A DNA stretch of 42,233 nt. Origin: Rhodobacterales bacterium. GTDB lineage: Bacteria > Pseudomonadota > Alphaproteobacteria > Rhodobacterales > Rhodobacteraceae. The notes beneath the pieces were generated by a model. The model saw only the letters and a program-made list of their open reading frames with translations. It did no database searches and was not told the origin of the DNA. The stretch lies in assembly GCA_002747325.1 (NCBI GenBank), contig PDOZ01000013.1, positions 1 to 42,233 of the forward strand. Reading direction: 5' to 3'. The translations under genes and the position numbers were made by a program. Numbering within the stretch: the first letter of the stretch is position 1; each line of letters begins with the position of its first letter. This document shows, piece by piece, positions 1 to 7,374 of this stretch.

Positions 1-111
1 GCATCGCGACCCGCTTCGACAGACGCGCCGTCTACTTTCTCAGCTTCATACACCTCGCATCAGCAATGCTTTGGATGCGATGAATGTCGATTCAGCCTAG
101 GGCGTAGACCC
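1..111 (+). mobile_element. Right end of an IS5-family insertion sequence (transposase C-terminus)
   Basis: The frame from 3 to the TGA at 81-83 encodes IATRFDRRAVYFLSFIHLA followed by SAMLWMR and a stop. This is the typical C-terminus of IS5-family DDE transposases (IATRYDK...NFLA.V.LA....W). Only 26 residues lie in the window; the catalytic part is off the left edge. About 13 bp after the stop is CCTAGGGCGTAGACCC (96-111), a plausible right terminal inverted repeat, since IS5-family transposase genes usually stop just inside the end. The family call rests on the protein motif. The exact IS boundary is inferred. Confidence 0.65.
98..110 (+). repeat. Copy 1 of TAGGGCGTAGACC motif (probable IS end)
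   Basis: TAGGGCGTAGACC at 98-110 follows the IS5-like transposase end. It recurs inverted at 462-474 and direct at 10200-10212, in both cases across a TAG stop codon. This copy best defines the motif as an IS terminal repeat, but that is inference. Confidence 0.5.
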
Positions 112-471
112 ATAATCCCTGCACCACTGGTTTGTCAGATTTTTGTTCTGACTATGAGCGGCACCGCAGGAATAGTGGGGCTATTTCAAGGGGTCGCAGC
201 AGAAATCAACAAGGCAGGATCAAAATTCGCTGCCTCCGGGTCCGCTCACGCGGCTTTCGAACGCGAATTTCGATGCATTTTAATCAAATGAAGTTGATTT
301 CGCTATTGAAGACGCTCAGGGCAAAAATCTGGCAAATCGTCCCGCCAAAGGCGGGCCTTCTGTAAACGGTTTTCCTTCGGAAAAACGACGTCAAATCCGC
401 TTCATATCGCTCCAAACCACTGATCTTTCGCGGATTTGGCGCCAGTAGCGCAGGGAGTATAGGTCTACGCC
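112..471. other. Intergenic region with a repeat and two small hairpins
   Basis: I see no convincing gene here. The stretch holds a diverged copy of the palindromic repeat (198-306) and two short hairpins: CCCGCC-AAA-GGCGGG at 341-355 and GTTTTCC-TTC-GGAAAAAC at 369-386. The second could help end minus-strand transcription of the wzc-like gene, but neither is followed by a clear U-run. A 77-codon open frame at 132-365 overlaps the repeat and has no coding signature. Confidence 0.5.
198..306 (-). repeat. Palindromic intergenic repeat, copy A (diverged, inverted)
   Basis: Read on the minus strand, this 109-bp stretch matches the 115-bp repeats at 5690 and 16496 in four blocks: GCGAAATC near the start, GCATCGAAATTCGCGTTCGA, GGCAGCGAATTTTGAT, and GATTTCTGCT at the end. 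Its outer arms pair with each other (AGCGAAATCAAC with AGCAGAAATCAAC) although their inner bases differ from the other copies. Its apical stem CCGC-GTGA-GCGG replaces the ATCAGCA-GGA-TGCTGAT stem of copy C. Pairing is kept while the bases change. Confidence 0.7.
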
Positions 472-476
472 CTAAG
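462..476 (-). repeat. Copy 2 of TTAGGGCGTAGACC motif, left boundary of EPS block
   Basis: GGTCTACGCCCTAAG at 462-476 is the exact reverse complement of 10198-10212. The TAG stop of the wzc-like gene (472-474) lies inside it, in the same register as the manC stop in the other copy. It may be an IS end or MITE remnant, or a shared 3'-end signal. Confidence 0.6.
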
Positions 477-2394
477 CGTAGTACCCGCTTTCGTCGTAGC
501 CGCTGGCGCCAGAGATGTCGCGCGTCAGCGCCGCAACGATTGGCACCTCCGGGCGAAGCGTTTCGCGCAAGCGGGCATGGGCAAGGCGCAGGTCGGTTTG
601 CGACGTATCGGCAAAGCGCACGCACAGCACCGCCGCATCGGCAAAGGGCGCAATGAACTGCGCATCGACCACAGCATTGAGCGGCGAAGTATCAATGAGG
701 ATCACGTCCACTGCGTCGCGCGCACTATCGAGCAAAAGCTGAAACTGGCGCGACATCAGGAGTTGATCGGTCGGCACATCCGCCCGCCCGCGCCCAACCA
801 GAACGCCCGCCGCACTCAGCGGATCGCGCAGGTAAAACCCCTCCGCCGAGCCTTCCGCCTCCGGGTCGCGCAGATATTCCAGAAAACCATGATCGGGCAT
901 CACGCCGAGACATTCGTGCAGCGACGGCTTGCGCAGATCCGCATCAATCAGCGCCACCGATCTCCCCAACTGCGCATAGGTGCGCGCCAGCGCCAGTGCG
1001 GTAGTGCTTTTGCCCTCGCCCGCAACCGCCGAAGCGATCAAAACCACCCGCCCGCGCCCGGTTTCCTCCGGCGGGGCGAGCCGGTCCAACGTCGTGCGCA
1101 AATGGCGGAAACTCTCAGAAAAATGCGACAACGGCGCCTCGACGATCCCATCCGCAAGGCAGGTCTGGTCACGCCGCATTTTGACAAACGGCACCGAAAC
1201 CGCCCGCGAAACCGGCACCACCGTTTCCAACTGCCGCCCGGACAAAATGCCGCCAATGTAAAACTCGCGGATCAGCGCGACGCCGACGCCAGCCCCAAGG
1301 GAAAAGACCAGCGCCATCGACAGGATCAGCTTGTAGCGCGGCGACGAGGCGACATCCGGCGGCAGCGCTTCGCTGACGATACGGCTGTCGGCAACCTGCA
1401 CCAGCACCTGCGCATCAAGGTCGCGCAAGCGGGCTAAGAGGTTGGTATATTGGCGCTGCGCAATCTCCGCCTCCTGCTGCAATTCAAACATTTCCGCCAA
1501 CCGCGCAGAGGGCAGATCCGACGACAAAACCGCCTCGCGCAACGCCCCTCGGGTGCTGGCAATCGCCGCATCCGTGCGCGCCAGCTCGCGTTCAAGTTCC
1601 GCGCCCCCCTGCCCCACCTGTTCGCTCAGGCCGGTTCGCACCGCGTTCAGCCGCTGCAAATCCTCCTGCAACCCGATCAGCCGCGGATTGCCGGCCTCCG
1701 ACGCCAGTGCCTGCAAATTGCGCCGGATATAGCCATCAACCCCGTCATCGCTCGCCGCCAGCCGGGTCCGGGCGCTCTCAAGCTGGCCCAACAGCAAATC
1801 CCGCGCTTTCTCCACTGCCCCAACCTTGGCCGCGACCTGCAAATCGATATAGGTACGCGCCAGCGTGTTGGCGAGTTCAGCGGCGCGCTCGGGCGATTTG
1901 GAGGTCACCGACACGGCAAACACATGGGTCAGGCCGCGCCGCTCGATGCGGGTCGCCTCGCGCAACTTGCGCCGTGCCACGTCCAGCGCCGCTTCCCCTT
2001 GCGGCACTTCCGCCGCCAGCCCGAACAGTGCGCGCAGCCGGTCGCCCGCGCCCGGTCCGGGGCCAAATTCCGGGTCCAGCGCCAGCCCCGCCGCCCGCGC
2101 CGTTGCCCGCGCCACCGCCACCGAGCGCGCAATCTCAATCTCGCTCTCCACCCGCGCGTTGTCCGCCGAACCGCCGGGCTGCACCGCCGCTTCCGCCGAC
2201 AGCAAATCCTTTTGCGTCGGGTCAACCAGCAACAGCGCTGTCGCGGTGTATTTCGGCGTCAGGAACAAAAGCAAAAGCAGCGTCAGCCCCAGCACCGCGC
2301 CCATCGTCGCCGCAATCATCCGCCCGCGCCGCCGCAGGATCGAGACCAGCGCCCTCAGATCGGTCTCCGGCATGCGCTCAGGTTGTGTATTCAT
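472..2394 (-). CDS. Exopolysaccharide chain-length regulator with tyrosine kinase domain (Wzc/GumC-ExoP type)
   Basis: This 640-residue inner-membrane protein is expected to control polymer length and export of an exopolysaccharide. It has a Wzz-type N-terminus with a first membrane helix at about 26-46, a long periplasmic helical region (about 180-345), a Pro-containing stretch and a second helix at about 355-376. The cytoplasmic BY-kinase domain follows: Walker A around 458-463 (AGEGKST), Walker A' at 481-487 (ALIDADL), Walker B at 561-568 (VDVILIDT), and a C-terminal tyrosine cluster (GYDESGYYA) suited to autophosphorylation. It is the last gene of a minus-strand run with the O-antigen ligase and phosphatase. 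The fused layout is that of proteobacterial Wzc/ExoP. Polymer identity is unknown. Confidence 0.92.
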   Translation of the reverse strand: MNTQPERMPETDLRALVSILRRRGRMIAATMGAVLGLTLLLLLFLTPKYTATALLLVDPTQKDLLSAEAAVQPGGSADNARVESEIEIARSVAVARATARAAGLALDPEFGPGPGAGDRLRALFGLAAEVPQGEAALDVARRKLREATRIERRGLTHVFAVSVTSKSPERAAELANTLARTYIDLQVAAKVGAVEKARDLLLGQLESARTRLAASDDGVDGYIRRNLQALASEAGNPRLIGLQEDLQRLNAVRTGLSEQVGQGGAELERELARTDAAIASTRGALREAVLSSDLPSARLAEMFELQQEAEIAQRQYTNLLARLRDLDAQVLVQVADSRIVSEALPPDVASSPRYKLILSMALVFSLGAGVGVALIREFYIGGILSGRQLETVVPVSRAVSVPFVKMRRDQTCLADGIVEAPLSHFSESFRHLRTTLDRLAPPEETGRGRVVLIASAVAGEGKSTTALALARTYAQLGRSVALIDADLRKPSLHECLGVMPDHGFLEYLRDPEAEGSAEGFYLRDPLSAAGVLVGRGRADVPTDQLLMSRQFQLLLDSARDAVDVILIDTSPLNAVVDAQFIAPFADAAVLCVRFADTSQTDLRLAHARLRETLRPEVPIVAALTRDISGASGYDESGYYA

Positions 2395-2428
2395 TACTTA
2401 CTCGCATCTCGTGGTTGCGCGCCTCTTC

Positions 2429-3199
2429 TCATACCAATGCCGTCAGATCAACCGAAACCGCGCCGCCCGCGCGCCGAGCTACCAGCAATTCCTCCGCCCG
2501 CTGCGCCCCAAGGCGCACCGCCGACAAACGCCCCGTCGCCTTAGCCCCGGTATCCAGCCCGATCCGATGCGCCGCTACAGTCGGTGTTTCTTCAGGCTTG
2601 TGCCCATGCACCACGCAATAGCCCGGCATCGGTCGGTGATCCAAATCGCGCGGATCAGACCAGAGAAAATCATCCGCCTCCTGCGCCTCCAGAGACTTGT
2701 CCGGGTCCACCCCCGCATGGGCCAACAACCAATGCCCCGCGGTCAGGCACAGGGGTGTTTGGCGCAAAAACGCCAGATGCGTCGCCGGGATGACGCGTTT
2801 CGCCACCTCCCCCAAACGCCCCGCCCCCACCGTCGCGCCATAGGATTGCAAAGTCTCGATACCGCCATGATCAAGCCATTCGCGCGCAGCCCTTGGCGCC
2901 GCCATAAAGTCCAGCATCATCTGCTCGTGATTGCCGCGCAGCAAAACGCGGGTCAGCCCTGCGGGTGCGGGCTCCAGCAAATGCGCCAGAACCTGCGCGC
3001 TTTGCGGCCCGCGATCTATCACATCGCCGAGCAGAACCAGCAGCCCCGGCGCCTTCGCCTCAGACAACCGCGCCGCGATGAACCGCTCCAACGCCAAGTA
3101 AAGGTCGAAACAGCCATGCACGTCCCCAACCGCATAGAAATGCGGCGGCACCTCGCGCAGTATCAACCGCCGCTCCGCCTTTCCTCTAGTCGACCGCAT
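2429..3199 (-). CDS. PPP-family metallophosphatase (serine/threonine phosphatase or Ap4A hydrolase-like)
   Basis: The 256-residue protein carries the three PPP signatures in order: GDVHG near residue 25, GDVIDRG near 60 and GNHEQ near 90. Further His residues near the end (HAGVDPD, VVHGHKPEE) complete a dinuclear metal site. The family dephosphorylates proteins or splits diadenosine polyphosphates. I chose the ATG at 3199 (MRSTRGK), which overlaps the end of the upstream O-antigen ligase by 14 bp; a start at 3220 would overlap by 35 bp. Its place between the ligase and the tyrosine-kinase gene suggests a role in EPS control, but the family is Ser/Thr- or nucleotide-directed, so action on the kinase is only a guess. 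Confidence 0.85.
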   Translation of the reverse strand: MRSTRGKAERRLILREVPPHFYAVGDVHGCFDLYLALERFIAARLSEAKAPGLLVLLGDVIDRGPQSAQVLAHLLEPAPAGLTRVLLRGNHEQMMLDFMAAPRAAREWLDHGGIETLQSYGATVGAGRLGEVAKRVIPATHLAFLRQTPLCLTAGHWLLAHAGVDPDKSLEAQEADDFLWSDPRDLDHRPMPGYCVVHGHKPEETPTVAAHRIGLDTGAKATGRLSAVRLGAQRAEELLVARRAGGAVSVDLTALV

Positions 3200-4475
3200 A
3201 CTCCCGCCTCCCGCTGCCAAGCACCAAAATCACCACAAACAACAGCACATTGGCCTGCATTTCCAAACTGAAATCGACCAAAGAATGCAGCGCGCCGATA
3301 ATGCCGACCCCGAGCGCGGCCGCCGGCAGGGCCGGATCGCGCTGGCGGCGCAGATGAATTAAAGCGCGCTGCAGCGCCAGCGCTGCGGCGAGTGGCGGTA
3401 AAGAACCGGCAACAAATCCGGCTTCGACCCAAAGGGTGAGGTAAGAATTATGCGGCAAATCCCAGATCAGAACCGGGTTCAGCGTGATGGGATGGGTCTG
3501 TTCAAACGCGAGTGCAAAGGCGTCGAGGCCAACGCCGGAGAACGGTCGCGCCGCAGCCATCGACAGCGCATGGCGCCAAAGCGCGCCGCGATCCCCGACG
3601 CCTTCCGCCAAGTCCCGGAACCGCGCGCCGCCATCGGCCAGCGCCAGACCAAGCGCGACGATCAGAAAAAGCCCCGCCACTTCCGCCAAACCCCGTCCGG
3701 GCCTCGCCCCGCTGCGCCAACGCATCACCACAAAGACCACCCCCGCCCCCGCGAAACTGCTCACCATACCCGCCCGCGAGCCGGTGCCGATCAACGCCAA
3801 CACAATCACCGCCAGACAAAGCGCCAACATCCCCCGCTGCCGCCCGCGCGCCATCACCAGCGCCAGACTAGTCGTCAGCCCGAAGCCAAGGAATGTTGCG
3901 AAGGAATTACGATTAACAAACGGCCCGGTCACGACCCCAAAATAGGCGCTTTTCTCACCCCAAAGCGCGATGTCACCAAAAAGCCGTAACGCCGCCAGCC
4001 CCCAAAGCGCGTGCGCGGCGATACCTATGACCAAAAACACCGCCATCCGCCGCCCCTGCCCCGCTAGCTCAAGCGTCAGCGCAAAGAGCGAAATATAGGC
4101 CAGAATGCGGATCAACCCCAAGGCACCCGCATCGGGCGCGAGGCTGACCGGCGCCAGAATTTGCCATAAAACAAAGGTCGCGAAGGTCAGACCAATCATC
4201 GGCGCGCGCCATTGCCCCTCTCGCATCACCTGTAACTTGCGCCCCGGCGCCACCCAACTGATCAGCGCCAGATACGCCCCATGCAGCGCGAAAATCACCC
4301 CGGACCAAAGCATCCAGAATTCCGGCCGATTGGCTCCCATCGCAAGGGGGGCGAACAACACCAGAGCCACCACAAAACCGGAAAAAACAGCGTTCAGCCG
4401 ACGCAGCGAGGCACGCCGCGAAGTGGTTAATACCGGCGCCTCCTCGAACTGGATAACCATGTCGGCTTCCCGCAT
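3186..4475 (-). CDS. O-antigen ligase/polymerase family membrane protein (Wzy_C)
   Basis: About 429 residues with some ten to twelve hydrophobic helices and a large loop. Near the C-terminal third is SGVGLDAFALAFEQTH followed by LPHNSYLTLWVEAG, the hallmark of the Wzy/WaaL superfamily, in which the His of the PHN motif is functionally important. The protein would polymerise or ligate lipid-linked polysaccharide repeats on the periplasmic side. The ATG at 4475 lies 2 bp after the stop of the preceding gene (TGAAATG) and is preferred over 4523. It sits with chain-length and priming functions, so EPS polymerase is the likelier role; WaaL-type ligase cannot be excluded. Confidence 0.85.
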   Translation of the reverse strand: MREADMVIQFEEAPVLTTSRRASLRRLNAVFSGFVVALVLFAPLAMGANRPEFWMLWSGVIFALHGAYLALISWVAPGRKLQVMREGQWRAPMIGLTFATFVLWQILAPVSLAPDAGALGLIRILAYISLFALTLELAGQGRRMAVFLVIGIAAHALWGLAALRLFGDIALWGEKSAYFGVVTGPFVNRNSFATFLGFGLTTSLALVMARGRQRGMLALCLAVIVLALIGTGSRAGMVSSFAGAGVVFVVMRWRSGARPGRGLAEVAGLFLIVALGLALADGGARFRDLAEGVGDRGALWRHALSMAAARPFSGVGLDAFALAFEQTHPITLNPVLIWDLPHNSYLTLWVEAGFVAGSLPPLAAALALQRALIHLRRQRDPALPAAALGVGIIGALHSLVDFSLEMQANVLLFVVILVLGSGRREYAVD

Positions 4476-4476
4476 T

Positions 4477-5142
4477 TCAACCGGCCTTTCCCGCTTCAAT
4501 CCGCTTGCGCACAACCCCGTCAAACGTCGCCGTCAGACCGCCCTGCGCGACAATCTCCGAAACCCGCGCCTGCCAGTCCGGAAAGCGCAAATACAGCCCT
4601 GCCAAATCGTCGCGCAGCTTATGCGCCCCGGCGAGCAACAAAACATCCGCCGCAAAGCCGCCATCGTCGGCAAAATCCGTCGGCGCAGAGTAACGCATCA
4701 CCGCCCAAACCCGCCACGTCGCCTGCCACCCTTCACGTGGCGCAACCTGCCTCGCAAACACCATTTCCTCTGTAAAATCAAATACCTGCCCCAAGGAGGC
4801 GCGCGACACAACGCCCACAAGCCGCGCCAGACCAAACGCCTCGGACCGCACCAACATCGCATCCGAAATCCGCACACATTCCCGCGCCACTTCCCGACGC
4901 GCTGCCGCCGGATAAAGCGCCAGAATCAGGCCGCCCTGCACCTCAAGACACAGGTTCAACAATTCCACACGCCGCAACTGCGACGCGGGGATCGCGCCCA
5001 TGCCAGAACGCAAAACCGCAATCTGCCGCGCGGGCGTGTCCAAGACCAAAACCGCCGCCCGCGCTTCAATCGGCACTCGAGTAAACGCCAACCCGGACAA
5101 CAGGAAAAGGGCCAAAACCCCAATCATGCGCCCGCTCTTCAT
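4477..5142 (-). CDS. Conserved-type hypothetical, membrane-anchored or secreted, EPS cluster
   Basis: I do not recognise a family. From the ATG at 5142 (MKSGRMIGVLALFLLSG...) it gives about 221 residues with one N-terminal hydrophobic segment (about 5-22), which could be a signal peptide or anchor, and then a soluble, Arg/Ala/Leu-rich periplasmic domain with no membrane segments. An in-frame TTG at 5172 is also open, but the ATG puts the hydrophobic segment at the very N-terminus. It ends 2 bp before the O-antigen ligase start, so the two are co-transcribed. A CtrA box (5205-5220) lies about 63 bp upstream. An envelope accessory role in EPS assembly is inferred from context only. Confidence 0.7.
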   Translation of the reverse strand: MKSGRMIGVLALFLLSGLAFTRVPIEARAAVLVLDTPARQIAVLRSGMGAIPASQLRRVELLNLCLEVQGGLILALYPAAARREVARECVRISDAMLVRSEAFGLARLVGVVSRASLGQVFDFTEEMVFARQVAPREGWQATWRVWAVMRYSAPTDFADDGGFAADVLLLAGAHKLRDDLAGLYLRFPDWQARVSEIVAQGGLTATFDGVVRKRIEAGKAG

Positions 5143-5198
5143 TGCTTTCTTCAACACATCAAAATCCCGCAAAACTGCTCTGCGCGGGTTTTATTGCC

Positions 5199-5220
5199 AA
5201 AAAGTTAACTTTTTATTAAC
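5199..5220. promoter_or_regulatory. CtrA-type box within an AT-rich palindrome, divergent promoter region
   Basis: TTAA (5205-5208), seven bases, then TTAAC (5216-5220) matches the CtrA consensus TTAA-N7-TTAAC exactly. The first half lies in the perfect 16-bp palindrome AAAAAGTTAACTTTTT (5199-5214). It sits between the divergent genes starting at 5142 and 5267. CtrA regulation is inferred from the motif and the taxon. Confidence 0.55.
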
Positions 5221-5266
5221 TCTCGCCAATTAAAGATGCTGATGAACCATAAAATTGAGCGTCAAC

Positions 5267-5692
5267 ATGAACCTTTCCAAACTCCGCCTCTGCGTCACCG
5301 CCTTGCTCGCCCTCATCGGCAGCGCCTTACCCGGCCTCGCGCAGCAAGCAATTTTCGACATTACCGCCGTGCGTAACGCTTGCACGTTCAACGCCTGCAA
5401 CACCTGCAAGCCCGAAATCACCAAAGCCATCACCGTCATCAAAACCGCAAACCTGAAACCGCTTCAAACCAATGAGCAACTTGCCCTTCTGGCCGCATAC
5501 ATTTTACAGGCCGCAAAGGAATGCCCGGATCAGCAAAGAGATATTGGCGCCAGCATGATCGCCCTCGCCAATGCCTCCAGCGACACAACCCAGCAGGCGG
5601 CGTTGACCCAACTTGGCGATCAGATCAGCAACCAAACGCTGCCTTTGACAGATATACCGTTCAACGTCCCAGTCGCGGTCAGTCCGAATTAG
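5267..5692 (+). CDS. Small secreted cysteine-containing protein, unknown function
   Basis: The ATG at 5267 (MNLSKLRLCVTALLALIG) starts a 141-residue protein with a clear Sec signal peptide, cleavage likely after LPGLA or LAQ. The mature part has four Cys: three in the cluster ACTFNACNTC and one at KEC. It is helical and Gln/Ala/Thr-rich, with no membrane segment. I recognise no family. It lies alone on the plus strand between minus-strand EPS genes, 47 bp downstream of a CtrA box. Its TAG stop is the first three bases of the palindromic repeat at 5690-5804, so the repeat either inserted at, or provides, the end of the gene. A periplasmic or extracellular role is likely. Confidence 0.7.
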   Translation: MNLSKLRLCVTALLALIGSALPGLAQQAIFDITAVRNACTFNACNTCKPEITKAITVIKTANLKPLQTNEQLALLAAYILQAAKECPDQQRDIGASMIALANASSDTTQQAALTQLGDQISNQTLPLTDIPFNVPVAVSPN

Positions 5693-5804
5693 AGTGAAAT
5701 TGACTTAATCATCAATATCGAACATCAAAATTCGCGTTCGGAATCAGCAGGATGCTGACCCGTAGGCAGAGAATTCTGATTCAGATTTAGCGATTTCTGC
5801 TTTA
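5690..5804 (+). repeat. Palindromic intergenic repeat, copy B (115 bp)
   Basis: About 84 percent identical, without gaps, to copy C at 16496-16610. Outer arms TAGAGTGAAAT and GATTTCTGCTTTA are imperfect inverted repeats, inner arms ATCAAAATTC and GAATTCTGAT pair, and the centre is the hairpin TCAGCA-GGA-TGCTGA. It could fold as one long stem in DNA or RNA. Its first three bases form the stop codon of the small secreted protein gene. Confidence 0.85.
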
Positions 5805-5815
5805 GGCACCACTCA

Positions 5816-6343
5816 TCAAATGCAACGCCGCACCCCCATTCGGATCAATTCTCGCCCGGAGATTTCGTAAAAGCCCATGATGCGATTGCGACCCTCGCGC
5901 AGATACCAACCACGCAATTTACGCGGATAATGCGCGGCCATGACACGGGACCAGTGTTCGAACTCTTCCGGCGGCAAGGCGAGGCCGTAGACCTGCGACG
6001 AGGGGCCATGAAAACCGAACTTTGTATGCGGCGAGATGCACAGATTGGCGAGACCGAGATATAACGTGCAGGAAGACATGCAGTAATTCCCGCGAATCTC
6101 AACCCGCGTACCTTTTGCGCGCAATGCCTCCACTTCGCGCACCCGCAGCGCAACATTGCCCCCCGGATCGTCACGCACAACAAACGCCCCTGCCGCCGCA
6201 ACACCGGCAAAACCCGCCGACATACACAGCAGCACAGTCACCAGCCTCAGCGCGCTCACAACCCTGCGCCACGGCAAATCATTCCTATGTGCGGGCGCGC
6301 CAGACAAACGCCAACCCGCATCGCCCAAGCAATGCTCAAACAT
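5816..6343 (-). CDS. Periplasmic ClpP-like fold protein (COG3904-like)
   Basis: The protein has 175 residues with one hydrophobic segment at about 30-51, acting as signal or anchor, and a domain beginning AFVVRDDPGGNVALRVREVE. It resembles the alphaproteobacterial 'predicted periplasmic protein' family with a ClpP/crotonase fold: an early GG, then GNYCMSSCTLYLG (candidate nucleophile Ser in the SS pair), then FGFHGPS with a candidate His, and a closing YEISGRELIRMGVRRC. Members appear as isolated genes of unknown function; peptidase activity is unproven. It is monocistronic and divergent from the glycosyltransferase gene across a 260-bp regulatory region. Confidence 0.65.
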   Translation of the reverse strand: MFEHCLGDAGWRLSGAPAHRNDLPWRRVVSALRLVTVLLCMSAGFAGVAAAGAFVVRDDPGGNVALRVREVEALRAKGTRVEIRGNYCMSSCTLYLGLANLCISPHTKFGFHGPSSQVYGLALPPEEFEHWSRVMAAHYPRKLRGWYLREGRNRIMGFYEISGRELIRMGVRRCI

Positions 6344-6604
6344 TTCACCCCAGCCGCGAACGGCTCCCTTTTCCCCAAACGAGACCCATTCCCAAGACCT
6401 CGCCCCCTGAGGCTATCCTTTAAGATGTAAACAAAGCGTTACCACCGCGTGCTTAAATACATACATTTTTAGACACTGATTCTGAGAATACTTAAGTAAA
6501 ATCAGCATGATAGAGAAAAAACAAATCTGTTAACCCTTTGTTAACCCCCCTCTCCTAAAAGTTGCATCACATGCGGAGAAACCGCCGACTTTGGGGACGA
6601 GTAT
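6344..6604. promoter_or_regulatory. AT-rich divergent control region of the ExoY-ManB-ManC unit, with CtrA box at 6530-6545
   Basis: The region is much more AT-rich than its surroundings. GTTAACCC is repeated at 6529-6536 and 6540-6547, forming TTAA (6530-6533)-N7-TTAAC (6541-6545), an exact CtrA consensus, 60 bp before the ATG at 6605. A perfect 10-bp palindrome TACTTAAGTA lies at 6489-6498 inside a looser CTGATT...AATCAG inverted repeat and could be a second operator. Exact -35 and -10 elements could not be fixed. Confidence 0.55.
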
Positions 6605-7309
6605 ATGCGCGATTTAGCGGACCAGCAGGATTTGAACCTCAGCAGCGAATACGTTTCAGAGCGGATCATTGGGTTGATCCGACCCGCGCGCCAAAGCCTT
6701 TATGCCAGACACGGCAAACGGGTGTTGGATTTGCTCCTGACGACCCTTCTGCTGACCGCCGCCGCGCCGCTGATCGGCCTGTTTTATCTCATCGTGCGCC
6801 TTGACGGTGGCCCCGGTTTTTACGCCCAGCCCCGCATTGGCCGCGACGGGCGTGAATTCCCCTGTTTCAAGCTGCGCACCATGATGACCGGCGCGGAGGC
6901 GGAGCTGGATCGGCTGTGCCGCGAAGATCCGGCGCTGGCGCAGGAATGGCTGGAGCATCAGAAGCTAACCAACGATCCGCGGATCACTCCCATCGGCAGG
7001 TTCCTTCGCGCCAGCAGTCTCGACGAATTACCGCAGCTTTTCAACGTGTTACGCGGCGAGATGAGCCTTGTCGGGCCCCGCCCTTTCACCCCCGATCAAA
7101 ACGACCTCTATTGGCAGGCGGGCGGGCGGGCCTATTACCGTCAATTACCGGGCCTCACCGGGCCGTGGCAGGTCAGCGACCGGGGCGAAAACAGCTTCCT
7201 CGGGCGCATCGCCTTCGATGAAGCCTATGAGGCCAATCTCTCGCTGCGCCAAGATCTCAGCCTGCTCCTTCAAACCATCGGCGCGGTCATTCGGCGGACG
7301 GGACGTTGA
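6605..7309 (+). CDS. ExoY/WcaJ-type undecaprenyl-phosphate sugar phosphotransferase (priming glycosyltransferase)
   Basis: The 234-residue protein is the short, single-helix type of polyprenyl-phosphate hexose-1-phosphate transferase, which starts EPS repeat-unit synthesis by loading the first sugar phosphate onto undecaprenyl phosphate. It shows the membrane hairpin (about 37-62: [20 protein letters not shown]), KLRTM, the DPR motif ([14 protein letters not shown]), [24 protein letters not shown], and [14 protein letters not shown]. Start chosen at the ATG at 6605, preceded by GGGGACGAG. It leads a plus-strand unit with the GDP-mannose genes. The sugar it transfers (glucose, galactose or mannose) cannot be told from sequence. 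Confidence 0.92.
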   Translation: MRDLADQQDLNLSSEYVSERIIGLIRPARQSLYARHGKRVLDLLLTTLLLTAAAPLIGLFYLIVRLDGGPGFYAQPRIGRDGREFPCFKLRTMMTGAEAELDRLCREDPALAQEWLEHQKLTNDPRITPIGRFLRASSLDELPQLFNVLRGEMSLVGPRPFTPDQNDLYWQAGGRAYYRQLPGLTGPWQVSDRGENSFLGRIAFDEAYEANLSLRQDLSLLLQTIGAVIRRTGR

Positions 7310-7374
7310 AAAGCGCCCCTTTGGGCGGCAAAGTAGGATATGGGTTGCGGGACAGGAATAAAGGGAACCGCTCG

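Noticed and set aside
98..100. End of another gene in the frame finishing at this TAG
   Set aside because: The frame from 2 to 100 encodes no recognisable protein, while the neighbouring frame ending at 83 matches IS5-family transposases.
132..365. Possible 77-codon gene at the left edge
   Set aside because: It runs through the palindromic repeat copy A, is Arg-rich, and has no convincing ribosome site.
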